Positions 7,913-17,300 of a stretch of 64,000 bases of DNA are shown piece after piece. The notes under the pieces were generated by a model. That model was given only the letters and a program-made list of their open reading frames with translations, made no database searches and was not told where the DNA came from. A program made the translations under genes and the position numbers. This DNA comes from Treponema sp. UBA4692. Lineage in GTDB: Bacteria > Spirochaetota > Spirochaetia > Treponematales > Treponemataceae. The stretch is from contig DHKO01000050.1 in the NCBI GenBank assembly GCA_002404895.1, positions 1 through 64,000 of the forward strand. Reading direction: 5' to 3'. Position 1 is the stretch's first letter. Every line of letters starts with the position of its first letter.

Positions 7913-9262
7913 TCAGATTAGAGAAAATTCGCTCTGATAAAACCGCTTTATCGCCCGCGACATAAAATCAACATCGTATTTTCCGGCAGTCTCGTAAGGC
8001 GAATGCATCGCCCACTGGGCAAGCCCGATGTCAACGCAAGGAACAGAAACCTGCGTCTGGCTTATGTTTCCAAGTGTTGAGCCGCCAGCGACATTTGAAT
8101 TGTTCGTGAAAACCTGAAACGGAACGCCGGCCTGCGCGCAAACGCTCTTGAAAAATCCCGCGCTCACAGAATCGGAAGTGTATTTCTGAGCCGCATTGAA
8201 TTTTATGACAACTCCGCCGTTAATTCTCGGACGGTTCACAGAGTCGGCGACTGAGACAAAATTCGGATGCAAAGCGTGCGCATTGTCCGCGCTCACCATA
8301 AAACTTTTTGAAAGCCTGATTCTAAAGTCTTCCGCGTCTGAATCAAAAGCAAAATTTATTCTGGAAAGAGTGTCGCTCAAGAAAGTTGAAGCCGCGCCCT
8401 GCCTTGTCTGGCTTCCAACTTCCTCGTTGTCAAAAACACAGTAGGCTTTTATAGAATCACCGGGAACGTCAGATTTTCCGCCATTTTCTGGCTCATAATT
8501 CGCAGAATCAAGATTAGAAGAATCCAAAAATCCCTGCAAAGTTGAAAAAGCACATTCCAAGTCGTCGAGCTTTGAAGACGAAATAAATTCGCTTTCCGCG
8601 CCCCAAACGCAAGGCTCGCTTCGGTTGTACAAAAACAAGTCCGCACTCAAAATGTCTTTCTCATCGACTTTCGCATTCTCTGCAATAATTTTCATCAAAT
8701 CAGCATTTTCATTCAGGCTCAAAACCGGGCGGATTTCCGACTGAACATCAAATTTGTGTCCGTTGTTCGCCTCCCGGTCCATATGAATCGCGAGATTCGG
8801 AATCATCAGCAGATTTTTATCAGCATCAACGAGAATCTGCCTCAGCCCGCGCGCAGACTTTGCGACAACCCGGCCGGCAACGGAAAGCGGGCGGTCAAGC
8901 CACGGCGAAATCAACATTCCGCCGTATTTTTCAACATTCAGGACAACACAGCCGCCAGACTTGATTTCAGGATTTTCCTTAATTTTGAATGACGGAGAAT
9001 CAGAATGGCTCGCGCAAATCATAAAAGGCGAATTTTCCGTTCTTTCATCAGAAGCCGGAAGCGAAAAAGCGATAACGGAAGACAAATTCCGCGTCACAAA
9101 ATATTTTTTTCCTTTTTCGAGATTCCATTTTTCAGATTCAGAAAGCTCTGAAAAACCGCTTTTCTTCAAAATTTCAGATATGTTTTTTACCGCGTGAAAG
9201 CACGAAGGAGATTTCTTGATAAATTCCAGCAAGTCTTCAGCAAGATTTTCATTTTTTTCCAT
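7913..9262 (-). CDS. M18-family aminopeptidase
   Basis: A cytosolic dinuclear-zinc aminopeptidase of the aspartyl-aminopeptidase type that trims peptides from the N-terminus. It has the M18 sequence signatures in order: LLEFIKKSPSCFHAV at the start, the first metal ligand ICASHSDSPSFK, the catalytic acid region FDNEEVGSQTRQGA, SADNAHALHPNF, and the C-terminal GGSTLGNISQ and MHSPYETAG. The ATG at 9262 gives 449 residues and an N-terminus like other M18 enzymes; a TTG at 9298 would add 12 residues of unlikely sequence. Neither start has a clear ribosome site. No neighbour suggests a special role. Confidence 0.93.
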   Translation of the reverse strand: MEKNENLAEDLLEFIKKSPSCFHAVKNISEILKKSGFSELSESEKWNLEKGKKYFVTRNLSSVIAFSLPASDERTENSPFMICASHSDSPSFKIKENPEIKSGGCVVLNVEKYGGMLISPWLDRPLSVAGRVVAKSARGLRQILVDADKNLLMIPNLAIHMDREANNGHKFDVQSEIRPVLSLNENADLMKIIAENAKVDEKDILSADLFLYNRSEPCVWGAESEFISSSKLDDLECAFSTLQGFLDSSNLDSANYEPENGGKSDVPGDSIKAYCVFDNEEVGSQTRQGAASTFLSDTLSRINFAFDSDAEDFRIRLSKSFMVSADNAHALHPNFVSVADSVNRPRINGGVVIKFNAAQKYTSDSVSAGFFKSVCAQAGVPFQVFTNNSNVAGGSTLGNISQTQVSVPCVDIGLAQWAMHSPYETAGKYDVDFMSRAIKRFYQSEFSLI

Positions 9263-9412
9263 GATTTTATGATAATGAAATTCATCTCGCGCGTTCAACC
9301 GATTTTTTTTACCAATTTTTCTGCGTCTTTTCGGCCTGCTAATTCGTAATTCTTAAATTTTTATCCTTAAAGTTCTATTTCTCAGAAGATTTTTTCAATA
9401 TATAATCGAAGA

Positions 9413-10342
9413 ATGAATTTTATCAGCATTTTTGGCGCGATGGAAGGCGCGGTTTCTCAGGGAGTTCTCTGGGGAATTATGACTCTCGGTGTTTATTTGA
9501 CATTTAGAATTTTGAATATTGCGGATATGACCTGCGACGGCTCATTTGCTCTCGGCGGCTGCACTTGCGCAATTCTCGTGAAAAAAGGCGTGAATCCGCT
9601 TGTGGCAGTTGCGGTCTCGTTCGGAGCAGGACTTTTGGCAGGGCTTGCGACTGGAATTATGCACGCAAAGCTAAAAATCCACGAGATTCTTGCCGGAATT
9701 CTGACAATGATTGCATTGTATTCTATTAACATCAGAATTATGGGACGCTCAAACACTCCGCTTCTCGGTGTTCAGACAATGATGACGAAGCTTCAGGGCG
9801 CGTTTTCGCTTTCTCCGAATGTCGCGTCTCTTATAATCGGACTGATTTTCAGCGTTGTGCTTGTGGCTGCGCTTTACTGGTTCTGCGGAACAGAAATCGG
9901 CTCTTGCCTTCGCGCGACTGGAAACAACGAGCATATGGTCCGCGCGGTCGGCGTTGACACAGACAAGATAAAGCTGCTCGGGCTTTCGCTTTCAAACGGA
10001 CTTATCGCGATGTCAGGCGCGCTCGTGGCTCAAAGTCAGGGCTACGGAGACGTTGGAATGGGAACTGGAACAATCGTTATCGGCTTGGCTTCGATTATCT
10101 TGGGCGAATGTATTTTCGGCGCGCTCGGAAAAAATCTCTCGTTCTGGTTCACGCTTCTTTCCGTGGTTCTCGGCTCAATCGTCTACAGAATCATCATCGC
10201 GGTCGTTCTTCAGCTTGGTCTAAAATCTTCCGACCTCAAACTTTTAACGGCAATTATCGTTGTGATTGCGCTTTCAATTCCTGTAATCAAGAAAAAGGCG
10301 ACAACACGCTACAAGGCGGCTCCAGAAAAATCTGAAAAATGA
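9413..10342 (+). CDS. ABC transporter permease, TrpY/COG4120 type
   Basis: The 309-residue protein is very hydrophobic, with about 8 predicted membrane segments, and matches the permease family paired with COG2984 binding proteins: GVLWGIMTLGVYLTFRILN-like start, ADMTCDGSFALGG, KLKIHEILAGILTMIALYSIN, and the cytoplasmic LRATGNNEHMVRAVGVD that contacts the ATPase. Related streptococcal systems were named TrpXYZ for tryptophan uptake, but substrates vary, so no symbol is given. The ATPase gene follows 46 bases downstream; no binding-protein gene is adjacent. A TATAAT at 9401-9406 lies only 6 bases before the ATG, so the mRNA may have almost no leader. Confidence 0.9.
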   Translation: MNFISIFGAMEGAVSQGVLWGIMTLGVYLTFRILNIADMTCDGSFALGGCTCAILVKKGVNPLVAVAVSFGAGLLAGLATGIMHAKLKIHEILAGILTMIALYSINIRIMGRSNTPLLGVQTMMTKLQGAFSLSPNVASLIIGLIFSVVLVAALYWFCGTEIGSCLRATGNNEHMVRAVGVDTDKIKLLGLSLSNGLIAMSGALVAQSQGYGDVGMGTGTIVIGLASIILGECIFGALGKNLSFWFTLLSVVLGSIVYRIIIAVVLQLGLKSSDLKLLTAIIVVIALSIPVIKKKATTRYKAAPEKSEK

Positions 10343-10388
10343 CGATTTTGATTTTTATGATTTCAAAGACGTTTAACGAGGAAAACAA

Positions 10389-11177
10389 ATGCTAAAAATC
10401 ACACATGTATCAAAAACTTTCAATCCGGGGCAAATCACAGAAAAAAAAGCTCTTCTGGACATAAATCTTGAGATTGCCGACGGAGACTTTATAACTGTAA
10501 TCGGCGGAAACGGAGCCGGAAAATCGACTTTACTCAACTTGATTGCAGGAGTCCACACTTGCGACACAGGCTCAATCGTTCTGAACAACAAAAATCTCAC
10601 GCTAATGCCTGAATACAAGCGGGCGGCGTTTCTCGGGCGCGTTTTCCAAGATCCGATGATGGGAACTGCCGCGAATATGCAGATTGAAGAAAATCTTGCG
10701 ATGGCATACAGGCGCGGAAACAAGCGCACTCTCGCGTGGGGAATCAAAAAAGACGAGCGGGAACTTTACAAGGAACGGCTTTCAATGCTCGAGCTGGGGC
10801 TTGAAAACAGAATGACAAGCAAAGTCGGGCTTCTTTCAGGCGGACAGCGGCAGGCTCTTACGCTTTTGATGGCGACGCTGAAAAAGCCGGAGCTTCTGCT
10901 TCTTGATGAGCACACGGCGGCTCTCGACCCGAAAACAGCTGCGAAAGTCCTTGAAATCACGGATAAAATTGTGCGTCGCGACCATCTCACAACTTTTATG
11001 GTTACCCACAATATGAAGCACGCGATTGAATACGGAAACCGCCTGATTATGATGATGAACGGAAATATCGTTTTTGACGTGCGCGACGAAGAAAAGAAAA
11101 ATCTGAAAGTCGATGACCTGCTCGCGAAATTTGCGGCGCAAGGCGAATTAAACGACCGCGTAATGCTCGGCCAATAA
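10389..11177 (+). CDS. ABC transporter ATP-binding protein (COG1101 type)
   Basis: The 262-residue ATPase energises the permease just upstream. Walker A is GGNGAGKSTLLN, the Q-loop VFQDPMMG, the signature LLSGGQRQAL, Walker B LLLLDEHTAALD, and the switch histidine VTHNMKHA. The DEHTAALDPKT stretch and the long Q-loop insert (MAYRRGNKRTLAWGIKKDE) are typical of the family partnered with TrpX/TrpY-like proteins. A GAGG ribosome site precedes the ATG. The two genes form an operon ending at the terminator at 11187-11228. Confidence 0.93.
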   Translation: MLKITHVSKTFNPGQITEKKALLDINLEIADGDFITVIGGNGAGKSTLLNLIAGVHTCDTGSIVLNNKNLTLMPEYKRAAFLGRVFQDPMMGTAANMQIEENLAMAYRRGNKRTLAWGIKKDERELYKERLSMLELGLENRMTSKVGLLSGGQRQALTLLMATLKKPELLLLDEHTAALDPKTAAKVLEITDKIVRRDHLTTFMVTHNMKHAIEYGNRLIMMMNGNIVFDVRDEEKKNLKVDDLLAKFAAQGELNDRVMLGQ

Positions 11178-11186
11178 AAAGAAAAG

Positions 11187-11228
11187 CTGCGGAATATGAA
11201 GTTTTCTTCAAAAATCCGCAGTTTTTTT
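11187..11228 (+). terminator. Terminator of the ABC permease-ATPase operon
   Basis: Stem CTGCGGA (11187-11193) with TCCGCAG (11215-11221), an inner GAAG-TTTT-CTTC hairpin, then TTTTTTT, 10 bases after the ATPase stop. Confidence 0.85.
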
Positions 11229-11263
11229 GTTTTCTAGTTCAAAAAAATTTTCATTGCAAGCGT

Positions 11264-11313
11264 ATTGCTTCACAAAACGAAGTCCGCTCTCTGTCAGTGG
11301 CTCGCAGTGACGG
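11264..11313. repeat. Dispersed intergenic repeat, ATTGCTTC type, copy 1
   Basis: Begins ATTGCTTCACAAAACGAAG and ends GTGGCTCGCAGTGACG. A related copy is at 58304-58346 (ATTGCTTCGC ... CGTGGCTCGC). The element lies between convergent genes and has no coding potential. Confidence 0.45.
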
Positions 11314-11402
11314 CCATTTTTCAGAATAAAATGACAATCAGATTGCGCCAATGACAACGCTCAGATTTCAGCTCACAATGCAAATCAAGCTGCAAAGCCA
11401 AA

Positions 11403-13025
11403 TCAGAATGTGTATTTTGCGCCAAACTGAACAAAGCCGTTGTTATGCCAGCCTTCAAACTCAGTCTTGTCGCTCTTGTAGCTTGCCATATACATTCCTT
11501 TCGCGCTGAATTCAAGCCCGTCAGAAACATACCAAGTGATTTTTGGCATTACAACCAAGTCGTAATGCTGAATTCCGTAAACCGCGCTTACTTCCGGCTT
11601 TACTTTTCCGTGATTCCAGCTGTCAGAAATATTCAAGACGATTTTTACATCGTTTGCGAACGATCCGTCTTCTGTGTCATTTTCACCGTTGTCATCGATT
11701 TTATCGTGATGAAGAATGTGCTTTCCCTGTCCCTGAATGTTCACGTTAAGCTCGCTGATTGGCAGGTCGCGGTCAAAGCCCGCAACCCAAGCGATTGAAT
11801 TGTTCTGAATCGTCGGGTCGTCTCCGGCAGTATCTTTTGTGAGATTGTAAGCCGCTTCTGCGCGGAAGTTGTATGCGCCAAAAGTTTTTGCCGCCTCAAG
11901 ACCGAAAACCTGCAGAAAGTCGTAGTCGATGAATTTGTCATCATCGTCTGCGTCGCCTGTTGTAAGATAAGTTGAAACAAAGCTTTCCATTTTTTTATAG
12001 TCAAAAGAAGCACGCTTGTTTCTTCCGATGTAATAGCTCAAGCCCCAGTCAAGAGAGCCAGTTGTGGTTGTGAACCGCGCGCCAGCCTGCATATATTTGA
12101 GCTGGTTCGTGTCAGGATAAAGATTGTCCGCAAGAGACGATGAATTGCTCAACTGATGAAGATATGTTGAATTCAACGAAGCTAAAGTTTTCTGATACGT
12201 TTTTATATCATCTTCATTTGATGATTTAGCAATAGCTGCTCTAACTGTTTCAAGTTTTGTAATAGTTTCTGCAATATCAGTTTCTGCCAAACCAGTTAAT
12301 TTGCTTTCCAACGACTTCACCTGCGCCGGAACCCATCTTCCGCTCAAAGCATAGCGGTCTGCCGTCATGAACGGAGTCCAAACAGCTTCAAACCTGCTTG
12401 AAGAAAAAGGACCGATGTCGTTCGGAACATTGTAAAGAACGCGCACCATCGGCTCGGCAAGGCGGCGGTCAATGTAGTCGTCATTTATAAAATCCGTGTA
12501 GTCGTTCGCGTTAAAATTGTCTACAGCATGGAGCTTGTCGCCTTTTCCCCAGACAACCTTCATTTTTCCAGCCTGAACAACAAAATTTCCAAGATACGAC
12601 TCAAGCGTAAGCTCATCAACAACGTCTCCGTGATACTCATCAAGAATATCCTTGCTGAGCGCAAATTTCACTTCCGCCGAAACCGCGTCGTTCGCATATT
12701 TCAAGTTGATTTTGCCTTTCGGGTCAGCCTCGGTCTCCCATTCCTTTAGCGGAACTCCAAATTCATCTTCCTTGTCAAAATATCCGCGGAAATTAACCTC
12801 GGCTTCTCCGCTCACTTCAAGCGCAGACGATGAGAATCCAGAAAATGATGATGACGAAGAAGAGCTTCCAAAGTCGCCGGAAAAGTCATTTCCAAAGTCG
12901 CTTCCAAAATCTCCAGATGAAGAAGAATCCGAGAAATCAAAATCAGAGCTGAAATCCTGCGCCGAAGCGAAAGAAACGCAAAGAAGCGCAGGAGCCAAAA
13001 ATCCAAGAAATTTAATCTTTTTCAT
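11403..13025 (-). CDS. Outer-membrane beta-barrel protein with Ser/Asp/Phe/Gly-rich N-terminal repeat
   Basis: Signal peptide 1-22 (MKKIKFLGF start, ending SFASA), then residues about 23-70 are almost only D, F, S and G, with repeats such as DFGSDFGNDFSGDFG. The rest (about 470 residues) has alternating beta-strand patterns and ends in a phenylalanine (FGAKYTF), as outer-membrane barrels do. It resembles DUF1302-like proteins found beside RND exporters and LolA-like proteins. The ATG at 13025 starts the signal peptide; a start at 13043 is possible but adds 6 residues. It is the last gene of the RND-LolA-OM group, behind a hairpin at 13131-13160. A stretch at about 12170-12310 (a coiled-coil-like insert) is richer in A+T than the rest. 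Outer-membrane export or cargo acceptor is inferred. Confidence 0.75.
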   Translation of the reverse strand: MKKIKFLGFLAPALLCVSFASAQDFSSDFDFSDSSSSGDFGSDFGNDFSGDFGSSSSSSSFSGFSSSALEVSGEAEVNFRGYFDKEDEFGVPLKEWETEADPKGKINLKYANDAVSAEVKFALSKDILDEYHGDVVDELTLESYLGNFVVQAGKMKVVWGKGDKLHAVDNFNANDYTDFINDDYIDRRLAEPMVRVLYNVPNDIGPFSSSRFEAVWTPFMTADRYALSGRWVPAQVKSLESKLTGLAETDIAETITKLETVRAAIAKSSNEDDIKTYQKTLASLNSTYLHQLSNSSSLADNLYPDTNQLKYMQAGARFTTTTGSLDWGLSYYIGRNKRASFDYKKMESFVSTYLTTGDADDDDKFIDYDFLQVFGLEAAKTFGAYNFRAEAAYNLTKDTAGDDPTIQNNSIAWVAGFDRDLPISELNVNIQGQGKHILHHDKIDDNGENDTEDGSFANDVKIVLNISDSWNHGKVKPEVSAVYGIQHYDLVVMPKITWYVSDGLEFSAKGMYMASYKSDKTEFEGWHNNGFVQFGAKYTF

Positions 13026-13130
13026 AAAAATAAATCCTATCAAATAAGCTGCCGAACCGAAGCAAGCACAACAGCAGCCGAATTCAGCATGACAGACTGT
13101 CTTCAGATAAAATCTGACAGCACCGCCAAA

Positions 13131-13160
13131 ACTAAAACTCCGCCGGAAAAACGGCGGAGC
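13131..13160 (-). terminator. Hairpin between the LolA-like and outer-membrane genes
   Basis: Perfect 8-bp stem CTCCGCCG/CGGCGGAG with a 6-base loop, followed in the minus direction by TTTTAGTTTTG, 18 bases after the LolA-like stop. It is probably a partial terminator that lowers expression of the third gene, unless that gene has its own promoter, which I did not find. Confidence 0.7.
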
Positions 13161-13178
13161 AAAATCATTTCAAGCTAT

Positions 13179-14003
13179 TTATTTTGCCTGATTCAAATAG
13201 TTCTGAGTGAAAACATTGTCCGGAATCGGCTTGTCAAGAATGATGTTGTAGCCGTTCGGGCTTTTCGGATTCTTCTGCGCGGCAATTCTTGTTGAATGTC
13301 CGGACTTCACGTTTTTCAAAGTTGTGGAAACCGTAATGTCGTAGCCCTGAATGTTTTCAAGAGCATCAACAGTCAAAACTTTCACGAGAGACTTGTCCTT
13401 TTTGTCGTACATCTCAGCGTAAACAGGAACGTAAGTTTTTTTGTCAATCCACTGGATTCTGTAAGCGTACTGAGCATCGCCCATTGTCTTGTCAGTCGGG
13501 GTTGACTTGATTACGAAACAGTCGTATCCGTTCTTGTTTTCCTCGCGCAAAAGCTCGTGTGTGTCGTCGTCAAGCTCGCGTGTTGACATATCATCATAGC
13601 TTGCATCAGTTCCTGTGAAAGACTTGCTTCCCTCTGAAGAATTTACGCGGCGTGTTGTCTTAAGAGACGGCATATAAATCCATTTGTCGTCGTCCTTGCC
13701 CTTGTTCTCTTTCTGCAAGAATTTAATTCCCTGATTTGACTTGTTGTTGCTCATAACAAAGTTCATCACAACATCAGAAGTATCAGTGTCTTTCTTGTGG
13801 CGGCCAAGCTCGTCGATAACTCGGTGCTCCTCGACTTTTCCGCTCTTGTTAATCAAGTCCATCTCGATAATCGAATGGTTAAAATCCGGCTTTTTGATGT
13901 TCAACGCCTTGTCAACGATTGAGCGCGCGTCCTGAGCAAAAGCCACAGCAGAAACCGCCGCGACAGCCAATGCCAAAATCGATTTCTTCAAATTCTTTTT
14001 CAT
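13179..14003 (-). CDS. LolA-like outer membrane lipoprotein-sorting family protein
   Basis: The 274-residue protein starts MKKNLKKSILALAVAAVSAV with a clear signal peptide (cleavage after AFA) and continues as a LolA/LolB-like half-barrel: DARSIVDKALNIKKPD, then strands DDKWIYMPSLKTTRRV, SFTGTDASYDDM and YRIQWIDKKTYVPVYAEMYDK. This matches the 'outer membrane lipoprotein-sorting protein' family often encoded with MMPL exporters, not classical LolA. It probably ferries a hydrophobic cargo through the periplasm from the RND pump to the outer-membrane partner. The ATG at 14003 has AAGGAG 7 bases upstream. It has its own TATAAT and operator-like palindrome (14253-14275) and a leader of about 240 bases. 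Confidence 0.88.
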   Translation of the reverse strand: MKKNLKKSILALAVAAVSAVAFAQDARSIVDKALNIKKPDFNHSIIEMDLINKSGKVEEHRVIDELGRHKKDTDTSDVVMNFVMSNNKSNQGIKFLQKENKGKDDDKWIYMPSLKTTRRVNSSEGSKSFTGTDASYDDMSTRELDDDTHELLREENKNGYDCFVIKSTPTDKTMGDAQYAYRIQWIDKKTYVPVYAEMYDKKDKSLVKVLTVDALENIQGYDITVSTTLKNVKSGHSTRIAAQKNPKSPNGYNIILDKPIPDNVFTQNYLNQAK

Positions 14004-14079
14004 AATTTTCTCCTTCTGCAATCCGCAGGCTTGAATAAAATTTCAACTTCAAATAAAAGGAAACTCCAATTATCTGGGC

Positions 14080-14250
14080 GTTTCCCTCGCTCTGTTTCGA
14101 CAAGCTCAACAACCGCTCGGGTCGGGCTTTCCGCACTTCCGGCTTTCGCCTGCATTGTTTTTGAAAGAAGCAAAACTTCAAGCAAAACATTTTCAAAAAC
14201 AACGCTTCGCGGTGCTCCAATCCCTAACGCGTTCGCAGTTACGATGCCTT
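14080..14250. repeat. Repetitive sequence in the leader of the LolA-like gene
   Basis: On the minus strand it reads GCGAACGCGTTAGGGATTGG, then AGCG-TGTTTTTGAAAATG, and further on GTTGTTGAGCTTGTCGAAAC, a motif common in treponeme intergenic repeats. GCGTTAG...TGGAGCA...AGCG.TGTTTT recurs in the element at 54621-54735. It forms most of the 5' untranslated region. Confidence 0.45.
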
Positions 14251-14252
14251 GC

Positions 14253-14275
14253 ATTATACGTTCATTAAATTAAAC
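14253..14275 (-). promoter_or_regulatory. -10 box and operator-like palindrome before the LolA-like gene
   Basis: The minus strand has a perfect TATAAT (14253-14258). Just upstream, inside the spacer, lies GTTCATTAAATTAAAC (14260-14275), matching 13 of 16 bases of the palindrome before the RND gene (17529-17544). No good -35 box is seen. A repressor bound here would cover the promoter. Confidence 0.55.
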
Positions 14276-14304
14276 GGATAAACCAATTTTTGGTTACATC
14301 AGTT

Positions 14305-17300
14305 TTACTTTTTTTCTTCGGTTTCTTCAAGCAAATCTTCGTCAGCTCCCAAATCCTCTGCCGGCTCAACTTTAGGGCGCGAGAATTTCGGGTCAAAGTT
14401 CGTGAGGAAGCCAGGAAGAATCGTCATCGCAAGCATTGAGCTTGTGAACATTACGATTGCAACCAGGATTCCGATGTAGCGCAAAACCATAAACCTTGAA
14501 AGGCACAAAACCAAGAATCCAAGACCGACGGCAACCGCATTAGTCAAAATTCCAGTTCCGCTCGATTTGAACGTTCTTCTCGCCGCAGCGTGAACATCTG
14601 TCGTTTTTGCGCGCTCCATTCTGTAAGTCTCAAGGAAGTGAATCGTGTAGTCAATTCCGATTCCGACCGCAACCGAAGCGATAATCGAAGTTACCAAGTC
14701 AAGGCTGATTCCGAAAGTTCCCATCGTCCAGTAGTTGAGCAAGATTGTAAGAGAAAGCGGAATCGCTCCCAAAAGTCCTGCCAAAACCGAGCGGAACGAA
14801 ATCGCAATCACAACGAAAACGCTCAAAAGCGAGATTATCAAGCTCTGAATCTGGCTAGAGAAAACCATCTCGGTCATTACAGTTTCAAGCTCGCCTTTTC
14901 CTGTGAACGAAATTGTGTAGCCCTCCGGGAAATGCTTTTTCGCGTAAGAATCACACTCGCGGATTACTTTTTCAATGTCGCTTGTCGCATTTGAGCGCGA
15001 AACAAGCTGAACACGCAATCTGTTCGGATTCAAGACGTTCTCGTTCTGAGGGTCGTTCGCCCAGCGTCCCAAAGTTTCCTTGTCAGAAAGCATAGAAAGA
15101 AAGTTTCCAACAATATTTTTGAGAGCCGCGTGCTGTTTGTAGCCGTATTTCGCCTCGTCAAAAGGAATCTCGTAATAGTCAGTTCCCTTGTAATTCAATT
15201 TTCTTTCAAGCACTTTCACAACATCGTCAAGAGAAGCGTTTTTTCCGCCTGCCTCAGCGTAAGCCGATGTCAAAAGCTGGAAGCCTTCATCAACAGTGAT
15301 TGTGCCGTTGAGCTTTTTAACATACTCAATGTTCGGGTCAACATAGTCAGGAAGCATTTCATCTTCATCAGAAGAATCCGCCGCGTCAAATCCGCCGAAA
15401 TCCCCAAAATCAGAATTTGTGTCAAATCCGAAATCCGAGCCGGAATCAAAAGAGAAGTCAGAACTGAAATCTCCTGAGCCTGCCTCTCCGCTTGAAGCAT
15501 CAAAAGAAACCGCGACAGACTCCGCGCTTGGAGCGTGAAGAACCTGATTCATTCGCTTGATTAAAGTCGGGAATGAAATCACTTTTCCGATATAAGGGAA
15601 TTTGCTCTGGATATTTTCCTGCATTCCGTCAATCGCCTCAAGAATGTCAGGATTTTTCATCGAGCCTTCAACAAGAGCCGCCTCGCGTCCGTCAGACTTC
15701 TTGATGATGTTTCCATTCACGTCAAGGAATTTTCCGTCCTTGTTCATCATCGGAATTCCGTTCTCGTCAAGAATATTTCCGTTCTCGTCTGTAACTTTCG
15801 GGCCGTCAACCAGCATAAAAATCAGGTTTGTTCCGGCGAATCTTTCGTCAACATAGTCGATATCCTGCCTGAGCTTTGAATCCGGCGGAAAATAGTTAAT
15901 CATTGACGACTCGATTTTAACCTTGCGCACTCCAAAAATTGAAAGCACAACAAGGAAAACCATAAAGACGAACATTCTTGGGCGCGAGCCGCAGAAGAAA
16001 AGGAAGATATTGTACAAAGTATCCTTGCGCTCGTTTCCTCGCCTGATAATGTGCTTTTTAGCGCGGCTTGTGAGCTTCATCATCAGCTTTGATTTTCTTC
16101 CGATTTTGTTCACTGGCTTTATCATCAAAACGGCAGGAATGAAAGTTTCCGCGAAAAGCCAGGAAAGAGCGATTCCGACAGCCGTAAAGATTGAGAAGCT
16201 GTGAAGCGGTCCCATCGGGCTTAAAATCAGGGAGATAAATCCGATTACAGTTGTGATTGCGGCAAGGAAAACCGCAGTTCTACAACTAGCAACGCCTTTT
16301 AGAATAATATCCTTGTGGGTTTCTTTTGTGATTTCAATGCCTTTAGCTTTTGCTTCGTCAAGAGCAATATAATAATGCGTCATCACGTGGATTCCGTAGG
16401 CAGAGCCGCAGGCAATCAATGCAACAGGAATTACGCTTGAAACAATCGTGAATGTGAATCCGAAAACAGCCATAAGTCCGCAAGTGCAGGCAGTCGCAAG
16501 CAAAACCGTAACCAGCGGCAAAAGCGTTCCGTCAAGAGTTTTAAGGCTAGCAAACAAAGTCAGAAGAACGACAATCGAAACAAGCGGAATCAAATTCGTC
16601 AAATCCGAAGTCATATATTCCAAGAAATTCTCAGAAACAACCGGGTCTCCAAAGAAAATGACTTTCAGATTTGTGCCTTTTGTGTATTTAAGCGCGATTT
16701 CCTTTACCTGAGCTAGCGTTTCGGCTTCAAGGTCAGATTCAGATTTCTGAGTTTTCGCAGCCTCGTTTATCGTTTCTGAAAGAGAAGCGATTTCATCGGC
16801 GGTCAAGCCCTCGATTGAAGAAAGCTTTCCATTTTTCTCAGCTTTCTGAAAATCCGCGAAAGTCTTGATTCCGGCTTTTGCGAGCGCGTCAATGTGGTCC
16901 GCCGACAAAGTGCCGAGGTATGCAATCTCGCCGGGGTGGTTGTTCGTGATGAGCGTAATCTGCATTTGAGCCGCTTTGTTGTCATCAGAAATAATCGAGC
17001 GCGAGTACATTTCGTCCCAGTCCGTGAGATTCTGCTTAAGCTCGTTCACCTGCGCCTGTGTCAAAAGCGGAAGATAGCCGTTCTCGTCGCGGTCTACATC
17101 GATGATATTTCCCGCTGTGAGCGCGCCGTCAACATCCTCAATAAAATCAATCTTTGTGATAGAGTCGATTCTGTCAACGCCCGGAAGATTTTCCACGTCA
17201 GTTGAGATATGGTCGATAATCTGCAAATTCTCCGGCGTGATGATTGTTCCCTTGTCAGTTTCAAGAGAAACTCCGATTACGACTGTGCTTCCAAACTTGT

